The translations under genes and the position numbers were made by a program. The notes beneath the pieces are model-generated. The model was not told where the DNA came from and made no database searches. It saw only the letters and a list, made by a program, of their open reading frames with translations. 6,376 bases of DNA from Cyanobacteria bacterium UBA11153 (lineage in GTDB: Bacteria > Cyanobacteriota > Cyanobacteriia > Cyanobacteriales > Coleofasciculaceae), in NCBI GenBank assembly GCA_003511885.1, contig DOIX01000206.1:5210-11585 (forward strand), given 5' to 3'. This document shows positions 1 through 6,016 of this stretch, piece by piece. Numbering within the stretch: the first letter of the stretch is position 1; each line of letters begins with the position of its first letter.

Positions 1-1
1 T

Positions 2-190
2 ACTGCGGAAACCGCTGTAATTGCCTTGGCGGTTGCTATGCTTTTCGCTAATTGCCGTCAAGGTTTCAGCTTTATACAGCAAGCCCTAGATAGTACAGAG
101 GATGCCCAGATGAGGTACGGGGGAAAAGGAAAGGAATTTTCGACTCTCTCCTCCTCACCTAAGCGCTCTCCAATTCACTCTAGAAGATAG
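2..190 (+). CDS. 3' end of an unidentified reading frame entering from the left edge
   Basis: A plus-strand frame is open from the first bases of the window to a TAG at 188-190, giving 62 codons with no start inside the window that must be the real one. The first 40 or so residues look protein-like, with an Ala/Val/Leu-rich helix-like stretch (AETAVIALAVAMLFANCRQG) followed by FSFIQQALDSTEDAQ. The last 20 residues are Ser/Lys/Arg-rich and look like a non-conserved tail. The family is not recognised. Its last 16 bases overlap the end of the convergent lipoprotein gene. It may be the C-terminus of a real gene or a chance open frame; 62 open codons alone are weak evidence. Confidence 0.35.
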   Translation, partial: TAETAVIALAVAMLFANCRQGFSFIQQALDSTEDAQMRYGGKGKEFSTLSSSPKRSPIHSRR

Positions 191-615
191 GTACGCCAGT
201 TGTTGAGGATATGCTTGTTGATGTATTGAGGTAGGGCGACACGCCAGGTTTTTCCTTCTTTTTGACGCTGAAGGTAGATATTGAAGCTGTTGATAGTTTC
301 AGTGAGGGGTTGTTTTGGTAATTTGATAGTTAAGTGGTAAGTGCCCTGAATCCGGTAAGCGGGTAAATCGCCAAGATATAAGGGCTCGAGTTGCTCGAGA
401 GCTATTTGGGTAATGGCAAATTCTGAAGGTGGGGATTGTAACTGTTGGGCTAGCTCCTGTTGGGTTTGAGAGACTTGTTTTTGGAGGGCTTTGGCAATGA
501 TGTATTTGCTGGGAGCGACTCCTAGAGTTGGTTTAGCAGTGCCGCAACCAGGGAGAGCGATCGCGAAAATTACGGTTAAAGCCAAAGCTAGTATAGATCT
601 TACAGCTCGATACAT
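175..615 (-). CDS. small predicted lipoprotein, function unknown
   Basis: This encodes 146 residues. The N-terminus is a lipoprotein signal: positive residues (R3, R6), a hydrophobic core at residues 8-21, and the lipobox L-P-G-C with the lipidated cysteine at residue 24. The mature protein of about 123 residues should be membrane-anchored on the outer face of the membrane. After the signal comes a Gln-rich, probably helical stretch (about residues 44-60), then a segment with alternating polar and hydrophobic residues that looks like beta strands (about residues 86-130). No catalytic motif is visible and no family is recognised. The ATG at 613-615 is preceded by AGAGA with 7 bases between, a weak ribosome-binding site. 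It begins 38 bp after the nblS stop on the same strand, so it is probably co-transcribed with nblS. A role linked to the kinase is inference from position only. Confidence 0.8.
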   Translation of the reverse strand: MYRAVRSILALALTVIFAIALPGCGTAKPTLGVAPSKYIIAKALQKQVSQTQQELAQQLQSPPSEFAITQIALEQLEPLYLGDLPAYRIQGTYHLTIKLPKQPLTETINSFNIYLQRQKEGKTWRVALPQYINKHILNNWRTYLLE

Positions 616-653
616 GGTAGTTTCTCTAATTTGCGATCCGACATCAGATAAAG

Positions 654-2633
654 TTAATGAGTTTCAGACATTACCATTTCTTCTGATATGTGGGATCTGA
701 ATTTTTCCTCACATACCTCCAAGTCAAACCAGAAAGTTGTACCGACTCCAATTTCACTAACTAAGTTAACTTTACTGTGATGTTTCTCAATAATATTTCT
801 GACAATCGAAAGTCCCAATCCCGTACCTTCTAGAGTATGAACTTGATTCTCAACCCGGAAAAAGCGATCGAAAATAGCTTCTTGATTTTCTTGTTCAATC
901 CCAATTCCTGTATCAGAAATTTCAATTCTTACCCGGCGGTTTTCTCTCTGAGAATCTCGATCGTTATCCTGAATATTTTCTTCTATTAAATAGGCACGAA
1001 TTACTACTTTTCCACCTGATTCTGTGAATTTCAGCGAATTCCCAACTAGGTTAGCTAATACTTGGAGTAATAAATCATAATTTCCGAATACTGATGGTAA
1101 AGTTGCTTCAATTTCCTGAATCAGTTCAATACCTTTATCGCGGGCATTTAACTGATAAGTGCGGAGGGTTTGCTCGATGGGTTGACCAATATCTAGAGCT
1201 TCGAGGTGATGAATTCGACAAGCTTCAAGTTTTGATAAATCGAGAACATCGTTAACCAGACGAGTTAAACGATCCGTTTCGCGAATAGCTGTATCGAGAA
1301 ACTCCTGACGTTCCTCTTTCGTGAGATCCTCATCATATTCGTCAAGGGTTTCTATAAATGACTTGATATTAAATAAAGGCGTTCTTAATTCGTGGGAAAC
1401 ATTACTAATAAACTGACTTTTAGCATTATTAAGTTCCACCTCGCGAGTAATATCTTGTACCGTCATAGCAATACCCTTAATATTTTCGCGATACTGATCC
1501 AAAACCCTAGTGAGGAGAATTCTGACGCTGCGGGGAGTTGGTTTATCGAGAGTAATTTGGAATTCTTCGCCTTCTTTGGAATCGCGTTCCCAATCTTGAG
1601 GGATATCTTTCACAATGCGATGGAGAGGTCGAGTTAGCTCCATCGTCACCGATACTGGCAAACGATCTAGAACTGTTTCTCCCACAATATTACTGCCCTC
1701 CCAACCAAAAATGCGGCTGGCGGTGGGATTGACTAAAATTATTTTTAAGTTAGTATCTAATAAGACAGCACCATCAGCAATTGTCGAAACCAATGTTTCT
1801 AGTTTAGCTTTTTCAGCCGTCATTTCCTCAATATTTTGCTCTTCATACCTTTCTAAACGTTCTGCCATCTCATTGAAACTAAAAATCAATTCTCCAAGTT
1901 CTCCACCCAGAGGCAAATCAATCCGCTGTTTGAAGTTACCAGCGGCAATATTTTTGACACCTTTAAGTAATTCCTGAATAGGTTTAGTAATGACTAATGC
2001 GTTAAATACCGCACCCAAAATCACCATTACCCAGATCGAAATAAACACAGCAATAGTTACATCCCTAGTTAAATTAGAAGAGGCAACTACCGTAGGATTG
2101 GGATTAATGCCAATCGCCAAAACACCGAGATATTTATCTTCATGGGTAAGGGGGACAAAGACATCAGTTACTTCTCCATCTGGAGTGAGATGTTGTCGCA
2201 CCATTGGCAATTCAGCATTGGTGGCAAAATCTTCGGGAAGCTGAATCCGCCGTTGAATGGTAAGGGCATTATGAACCTCTGGTTGGTAGAAGGGAATGCC
2301 AAAAAAAATACTCCCCTCCTCGTCAGCGTATAGCATATAGCTGACACTGGAGGTACTGCGATAGAAGCGGTTGGAAAAATTCGCGACTTCTGTGAGATTA
2401 TCTTCTGCAATTAAGGGGGCGACGTTGGTGGCTAACAATAAACCGAGATCTCTCCCGAAGCGAGTATCATTGATTCTCGCATCCTGTTGAATTGTATTCA
2501 CCGCCCAAAAGGTTAAGCCACTCATGAATAAGGAGACAGCTAAAGTTGCCGCCGCCATTAATCGCGTCTGGAGTGTAAACTCGGACCACCAACGGGCAAT
2601 GATTTCTCTGAGGATTTTGAATAAGGAAAGCAA
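654..2633 (-). CDS. nblS: NblS/Hik33 (DspA)-type sensor histidine kinase
   Basis: This 659-residue membrane histidine kinase has the full architecture of cyanobacterial NblS/Hik33, whose known members are about 660 residues. In order: membrane segment 1 (about 24-46), extracytoplasmic sensor (about 47-190), membrane segment 2 (about 193-215), HAMP (about 216-268), a short coiled linker, PAS (about 275-395), HisKA with the phospho-acceptor H414 in SHELRTP, and the ATPase domain with N-box N528/N532, G1 DTGIGI (574-579), F-box 588-592 and G2 GTGLGLSI (603-610). A charged insert (551-567) separates the N-box from G1. Family members work with RpaB to control high-light, nutrient and cold responses, including nblA, hli and psbA genes. 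The start is TTG at 2631-2633: no ATG lies nearer than residue 26, which would remove the conserved LQTRLMAAATL region. No Shine-Dalgarno sequence is visible. It follows purD after 146 bp. Confidence 0.88.
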   Translation of the reverse strand: MLSLFKILREIIARWWSEFTLQTRLMAAATLAVSLFMSGLTFWAVNTIQQDARINDTRFGRDLGLLLATNVAPLIAEDNLTEVANFSNRFYRSTSSVSYMLYADEEGSIFFGIPFYQPEVHNALTIQRRIQLPEDFATNAELPMVRQHLTPDGEVTDVFVPLTHEDKYLGVLAIGINPNPTVVASSNLTRDVTIAVFISIWVMVILGAVFNALVITKPIQELLKGVKNIAAGNFKQRIDLPLGGELGELIFSFNEMAERLERYEEQNIEEMTAEKAKLETLVSTIADGAVLLDTNLKIILVNPTASRIFGWEGSNIVGETVLDRLPVSVTMELTRPLHRIVKDIPQDWERDSKEGEEFQITLDKPTPRSVRILLTRVLDQYRENIKGIAMTVQDITREVELNNAKSQFISNVSHELRTPLFNIKSFIETLDEYDEDLTKEERQEFLDTAIRETDRLTRLVNDVLDLSKLEACRIHHLEALDIGQPIEQTLRTYQLNARDKGIELIQEIEATLPSVFGNYDLLLQVLANLVGNSLKFTESGGKVVIRAYLIEENIQDNDRDSQRENRRVRIEISDTGIGIEQENQEAIFDRFFRVENQVHTLEGTGLGLSIVRNIIEKHHSKVNLVSEIGVGTTFWFDLEVCEEKFRSHISEEMVMSETH

Positions 2634-2644
2634 GGTGAGTTTAC

Positions 2645-2684
2645 AGGGGTTAGGGGTTAAGGGGTAGGGGTTAGGGGCTAGGGG
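2645..2684 (+). repeat. telomere-like G-run repeat upstream of nblS
   Basis: Six AGGGG motifs begin at 2645, 2652, 2660, 2666, 2673 and 2680, spaced 6 to 8 bases apart and separated by TT, TTA, T, TT and CT. The tract resembles the short tandemly repeated heptamers known from cyanobacterial spacers. Six GGGG runs with loops of 2-4 bases meet the usual G-quadruplex pattern on the plus strand, which is the template strand for nblS. The nblS transcript would carry the C-rich complement. The tract ends only 11 bases before the TTG start. Confidence 0.85.
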
Positions 2685-2687
2685 AAA

Positions 2688-2715
2688 AGTTTTGAGTGGT
2701 GAGTTTTGAGTGGTG
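2688..2715 (-). repeat. two perfect 14-bp tandem repeats with inverted copies nearby
   Basis: The unit AGTTTTGAGTGGTG occurs at 2688-2701 and again without gap at 2702-2715, followed by a partial third copy at 2716. An inverted counterpart lies nearer purD: GTGAGTTTT at 2699-2707 is complementary to AAAACTCAC at 2755-2763, a perfect 9-bp stem. In a purD read-through transcript, the 3' region could fold with either of the two copies. No U-run follows, so this is not a standard intrinsic terminator. Confidence 0.7.
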
Positions 2716-2779
2716 AGTTGGGAATTTTGAATTAAAAGTTTTAGCTCAAAACTGAAAACTCACATCCCGGCATTAGGGG

Positions 2780-4063
2780 CTATTGATTCGGGATTGAGCT
2801 AGTTTTAATAGCGCGATCGCCGATATCTTTACGATAGTACATTCCTTCAAACTCGATGGAATTAATCCCAGCATAAGCTTGTGCGATCGCACCTGCCAAG
2901 GTATCTCCTGTTGCTGCTACCGATAAGACGCGCCCGCCATCGGTTACTTGTTGTTGTTCTTTGAGTTTAGTTCCAGCCGAGAATACTATAGTACCTTTCT
3001 CCTGAGCTTGGGTAATGCCGGAGATGGGATGACCTTTTTTATAGGAGCCAGGATACCCTTGTGCTGCAGCGACTACACAGGCTCCTGCGCCTGATTTCCA
3101 GCTAATTGGTGGCAAGTCACTTAATTTCTTGTGGACGCAAGCTAGGATCAAATCCTCTAGGGGAGTTTCCAGTAGGGGCAGGATGGCTTGTGTTTCTGGA
3201 TCGCCAAAGCGACAATTAAATTCCAGTACGGTGGGATTCCCTTGGGGGGTAATCATCAATCCGGCATAGAGGATACCGCGATAATCGATGTCTCGTTGCC
3301 GCAAAGCGTCTACTGTGGGTTGGAGGATTTCTTGCTCAATTCGTGCCATCAATTGTGGCGTGACTAGGGGGGCGGGAGCGAATGCGCCCATACCTCCGGT
3401 ATTTGGGCCAGTATCTCCTTCCCCAATCCGCTTATGATCCTGTGCTGGCGGTAAAATACGGACGCTTACTCCATCTGTCAATGCCAAAACAGATACTTCT
3501 TCTCCTGTCACCCATTCTTCGACGATAACGGTATGAAAGTTATTTTGGAAGAGAAATTCTACAGCAGCGATGGCTTCTGCAAGGGTATTTGCTACCGTTA
3601 CCCCTTTGCCCGCTGCCAAACCATCTGCTTTGACAACAATGGGTGCGCCTCTTTCTCGCACGAATGCGATCGCTGTAGTAGCATCTGTAAATTTGGCAAA
3701 CTTAGGAGTGGGTATTCCTGCCGACTCCATTAAATTTTTTGCCCAAGATTTACTTGCCTCAATCTGTGCCCCTTCTTTAGTTGGCCCAAATACCATTAAT
3801 CCTTTACTTTTCAGGTAGTCAGTGATGCCCAACGCCAAGGGCATTTCTGGTCCCACAACCGCCAAGGAAATATTATGGACTAAAGCAAAGCGCGCCATTC
3901 CTTCAAAATCATCAACCCGTAGGGAAAGATTCTGGCAACGAGGTAATGTAGCGGTGCCACCATTACCAGGAATACAGACAACCTGCTGAATCCGTTTCGA
4001 TTCTAAGAGTTTCCAGGCGAGGGCATGTTCCCTTCCTCCGTTGCCAATTACCAATATCTTCAC
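2780..4063 (-). CDS. purD: phosphoribosylamine-glycine ligase (GAR synthetase)
   Basis: This 427-residue cytoplasmic ATP-grasp enzyme joins 5-phosphoribosylamine and glycine using ATP to give glycinamide ribonucleotide, the second step of purine synthesis. The length is normal for bacterial PurD. Visible motifs are the N-terminal GNGGREHALAW (7-17), the ATP-grasp loop KADGLAAGKG (145-154), QDHKRIGEGDTGPNTGGMGA (208-227), the family signature RFGDPETQ (285-292) with upstream EFN (281-283), and the C-terminal domain ending near YRKDIG (410-415). Nothing is missing or broken. The start is GTG at 4061-4063, since the nucleotide-fold strand MKILVIGNGG begins there. GGAG lies 12 bases upstream, a somewhat long spacing. 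It lies between phr (226-bp spacer) and nblS (146-bp spacer), all on one strand. Confidence 0.96.
   Translation of the reverse strand: MKILVIGNGGREHALAWKLLESKRIQQVVCIPGNGGTATLPRCQNLSLRVDDFEGMARFALVHNISLAVVGPEMPLALGITDYLKSKGLMVFGPTKEGAQIEASKSWAKNLMESAGIPTPKFAKFTDATTAIAFVRERGAPIVVKADGLAAGKGVTVANTLAEAIAAVEFLFQNNFHTVIVEEWVTGEEVSVLALTDGVSVRILPPAQDHKRIGEGDTGPNTGGMGAFAPAPLVTPQLMARIEQEILQPTVDALRQRDIDYRGILYAGLMITPQGNPTVLEFNCRFGDPETQAILPLLETPLEDLILACVHKKLSDLPPISWKSGAGACVVAAAQGYPGSYKKGHPISGITQAQEKGTIVFSAGTKLKEQQQVTDGGRVLSVAATGDTLAGAIAQAYAGINSIEFEGMYYRKDIGDRAIKTSSIPNQ
2813..2890. repeat. pair of HIP1 octamers inside purD
   Basis: The palindrome GCGATCGC occurs at 2813-2820 and 2883-2890. Other perfect copies are at 557-564 (lipoprotein gene), 3666-3673 (purD), 4377-4384 (phr) and 5406-5413 (phr). 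Six copies in 6.4 kb far exceeds chance for an octamer and is typical of cyanobacterial genomes, where HIP1 is mostly found within genes, as here. It supports the taxonomic call rather than any local function. Confidence 0.95.
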
Positions 4064-4106
4064 TTTTGCTTCTTTCTCCAGAACAATTGAACTTTTAAGC
4101 TAAATA

Positions 4107-4142
4107 CTGCCAAATTAATGTCGCTAAGGTTACTCTTGGCAG
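4107..4142. repeat. 7-bp inverted repeat in the purD leader region
   Basis: CTGCCAA at 4107-4113 is the exact reverse complement of TTGGCAG at 4136-4142, separated by 22 bases. It lies 43-79 bases upstream of the purD GTG start. It could be an operator-like site or a weak RNA stem in the purD leader. There is no U-run after it, and 7-bp matches at this distance can arise by chance. No purine riboswitch core was recognised around it. Confidence 0.3.
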
Positions 4143-4197
4143 ATTGATGACAAGAGGATGCACGGCTCAATCCTGCTTGTTAGAGTATATGGGCTGT

Positions 4198-4225
4198 GGG
4201 GTGTGAGGGGGAATGGGGAGTGGGG
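4198..4225 (+). repeat. second G-run tract, between phr and purD
   Basis: Four G runs lie at 4198-4201, 4207-4211, 4215-4218 and 4222-4225, separated by TGTGA, AAT and AGT. The right part is a degenerate heptamer array (GGGGAAT, GGGGAGT, GGGGAGT). As with the tract upstream of nblS, the G-rich strand is the plus strand, which is the template strand for the flanking genes, and the pattern fits a G-quadruplex motif. Confidence 0.75.
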
Positions 4226-4263
4226 AGTGGAATAAGAGTTTTGATTGTTAATTCTCTCATCTG

Positions 4264-4284
4264 ATTAACCATTAGCCATTAGGA
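4264..4284. repeat. three heptamer repeats next to the phr stop codon
   Basis: ATTAACC, ATTAGCC and ATTAGGA follow one another at 4264-4270, 4271-4277 and 4278-4284. The array is five bases beyond the phr stop at 4290. Such short heptamer arrays are common in cyanobacterial spacers. It shows no stem-loop and is not a recognisable terminator. Confidence 0.6.
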
Positions 4285-4289
4285 GATTG

Positions 4290-5738
4290 TCAACTACGAA
4301 GTTGCCCATAGCGAAGTTTAAATTCCTGCTGCTGTTTTCTGTGGTCTACTATGGGGGTGGGATAATGACCAAAAGCGCGATCGCACTTCTTCCCTAGTAT
4401 ACCGCTGTCTGGTATTGTACCTGCGATTAAGTATTTTGCTTCCACTGATTTTAGTTCTGGTAGCCATTGTCGGATATATTTTGCGTCTGGGTCAAATTTT
4501 TGGGCTTGGCTGGCTGGGTTGAATATCCTTAATGGTTTTGGGTCCATGCCAGATGATGCACTCCACTGCCATCCTCCATTATTGGCTGCTAGATCGCCAT
4601 CATATAATTTCTGCATAAAATATTTTTCCCCGCACTGCCAGTTAATTATTAAGTCTTTGGTTAAAAAACTGGCTACTATCATCCGACAGCGGTTGTGCAT
4701 CCATCCGGTTTGGTTTAATTGTCTCATGGCGGCATCTACGATGGGATAACCTGTTTTTCCTTCACACCAGGCTTGGAAATGTTCTGGGTGATTATTCCAG
4801 GGAAAATCTTTAAAGGTTTGGCGATAGGGACCTGATGCTAATTCAGGGAAAAAATACATAGCGTGTTGGTAAAATTCTCGCCATGCTAATTCTTGTTGCC
4901 ATGTTTGGATATTATTGCGTGTTTCTTCACTCTGAGTTTGGTTATAAATAAAGGTGGCATGATGCCAAACTGTCCGGATACCGATTGTCCCAAACTTGAG
5001 GGCAGCGCTCAGTTGGGATGTGCCATCAATTCCTGGTAAATTGCGTTTTTCTTGATATTCTGTTAGGCCAGATTTACAAAATGCCATGAGCTGATGATGG
5101 GCTGCTGTTTCTCCTGGGGCTAATAATAAAGGATTATGCCAATAATATCCTAATTCTTTAGCTGTAGGTAAATTGATTATTCCAGCTTCCTTAGCTAGGT
5201 TTATTTCTTCTGGTGTTAATCCTTCCAGATGGGATGGTTTGGCTAAGATTAAACTTTTGGGCTGTTGGATCCAGTTTTTCCAGAAAGGAGTATAAACGGT
5301 ATAGGGAGAACCGGATTGACTGAGAATAGTGCCCGGTGGATGGAGTAATTGATCCCAGGAAGTATGAGATTCGATGCCTTTTTCTTGCAAGGCTGCTGTG
5401 ACTTTGCGATCGCGTTCTCTGGAATAGGGTTCTACATCTAAGTTCCAGTATACAGTTTTGGCGTTTAGTGCGGCGGCTAGTTTAGGGATTGCTTGGCTAG
5501 GCTCACCGTATAGGATTAATAGTTGACTCCCTGCTTTCTGGTAACTTTCCTGCAATTCTTGTAAGGAACCTATCATATAGGTTACTCTGGCTGGAGCGAT
5601 ATCGTCGCGATTTAAAATATTGGGATCCAGACAGAATATCCCGATTAATTTGGGACTGTGATAGCGAGCGGCTGATAATCCGACATTATCGGTAATTCTT
5701 AAATCGCGGCGATGCCAAAAGATGATTGTTTCAGACAT
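4290..5738 (-). CDS. phr: class I deoxyribodipyrimidine photolyase (CPD photolyase)
   Basis: This 482-residue flavoprotein belongs to the cryptochrome/photolyase family; class I members split cyclobutane pyrimidine dimers using blue or near-UV light. The N-terminal antenna domain spans about 4-165, starting with IIFWHRRDLRITDN. The FAD-binding domain covers about 205-478: TSQLSAALKFGTIG (240-253), WQQELAWREF (280-289), GKTGYPIVDAAMRQL (327-341), TGWMHNR (344-350) and NNGGWQW (386-392). Compared from memory with E. coli PhrB, the electron-transfer tryptophans are W390, W367 and W314, and N386 matches the flavin-contacting Asn. All are present, so it should be active. Length and residues resemble the cyanobacterial 8-HDF-type enzyme; the antenna cofactor is inferred. 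The start is ATG at 5736-5738, because family similarity begins there. An in-frame ATG at 5865-5867 would add 43 residues lacking family similarity. No clear ribosome-binding site is seen. Confidence 0.93.
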   Translation of the reverse strand: MSETIIFWHRRDLRITDNVGLSAARYHSPKLIGIFCLDPNILNRDDIAPARVTYMIGSLQELQESYQKAGSQLLILYGEPSQAIPKLAAALNAKTVYWNLDVEPYSRERDRKVTAALQEKGIESHTSWDQLLHPPGTILSQSGSPYTVYTPFWKNWIQQPKSLILAKPSHLEGLTPEEINLAKEAGIINLPTAKELGYYWHNPLLLAPGETAAHHQLMAFCKSGLTEYQEKRNLPGIDGTSQLSAALKFGTIGIRTVWHHATFIYNQTQSEETRNNIQTWQQELAWREFYQHAMYFFPELASGPYRQTFKDFPWNNHPEHFQAWCEGKTGYPIVDAAMRQLNQTGWMHNRCRMIVASFLTKDLIINWQCGEKYFMQKLYDGDLAANNGGWQWSASSGMDPKPLRIFNPASQAQKFDPDAKYIRQWLPELKSVEAKYLIAGTIPDSGILGKKCDRAFGHYPTPIVDHRKQQQEFKLRYGQLRS

Positions 5739-5813
5739 TTTAGTTGAAGATTTTATCCTGATTTTCAATTGATAGTTTAACCCCTCCGCCAGTGCGACAG
5801 CCCGCCAGCCCAT

Positions 5814-5831
5814 CAGTGGTTTTAACCACTG
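5814..5831. repeat. 18-bp near-perfect palindrome upstream of phr
   Basis: CAGTGGTTTTAACCACTG has 8-bp perfectly complementary arms around a central TT. It lies 76-93 bases upstream of the phr start, beside a GC-rich patch (5781-5810) that contains CCGCCAG twice, at 5786-5792 and 5802-5808. Symmetry of this kind suits a dimeric DNA-binding protein, but it could also be remnant DNA next to the candidate mobile element. No regulator is known from the sequence. Confidence 0.5.
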
Positions 5832-5838
5832 TCTAATA

Positions 5839-5959
5839 CTCAGATCTTGCACCAGCGCAAAAACCATACTTTATTGAGAGCATTGCAGCTTGAAAGCCTT
5901 GACTATTCGTTGAAAAATCTAGTTTTTCATGTCTTGTTGAGAATGGTGCAAGATCTCAG
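5839..5959. mobile_element. candidate 121-bp MITE-like element with TA flanks
   Basis: The left end CTCAGATCTTGCACC (5839-5853) and the right end GGTGCAAGATCTCAG (5945-5959) are inverted copies matching at 14 of 15 positions. The match extends outward to 19 of 21 (5833-5853 against 5945-5965). Each 15-bp end is bordered outside by TA (5837-5838 and 5960-5961), which is the target duplication made by IS630/Tc1-mariner-type elements. The interior has no long reading frame, but does hold an AT-rich hairpin, TGAAAAA (5911-5917) with TTTTTCA (5923-5929). The size and structure fit a small non-autonomous element. A paired regulatory site or chance symmetry is not excluded, and no second copy is in the window. 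Confidence 0.45.
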
Positions 5960-6016
5960 TAATAGCTGCCATTCAGTTTTACTTGAGTAAAGCTAACAAA
6001 TCTCCAATAGTAACCC

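Noticed and set aside
1392..2333. Several plus-strand open frames of 63-120 codons inside nblS
   Set aside because: They lie opposite a clearly coding kinase gene, show no recognisable protein features, and are shadows of its codon pattern.
2168..2410. An 80-codon minus-strand frame within nblS
   Set aside because: It overlaps the sensor domain of nblS in another frame, and the kinase frame is intact throughout.
2645..2715. Tandem repeats that might be taken for a CRISPR array
   Set aside because: Units are 6-14 bp with no unique spacers of 30-40 bp and no cas gene; they fit short spacer repeats.
4064..4289. A purine-responsive riboswitch or clear sigma-70 promoter before purD
   Set aside because: No conserved riboswitch core and no well-spaced -35/-10 pair could be recognised; only a weak 7-bp inverted repeat is present.
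5792..5798. GTGCGAC, which resembles the 5' end of bacterial group II introns
   Set aside because: No domain V hairpin, no intron-encoded reverse transcriptase and no matching 3' end follow; a 7-base match is not enough.
4290..5867. A 525-residue version of the photolyase starting at 5867
   Set aside because: The first 43 residues show no family similarity and overlap an inverted repeat end; the family N-terminus begins at the ATG at 5738.
5911..5929. AT-rich hairpin TGAAAAA/TTTTTCA as terminator of the DUF29 gene
   Set aside because: The stem is entirely weak A-T pairs apart from one G-C, and no U-run follows; it may simply be part of the candidate MITE.
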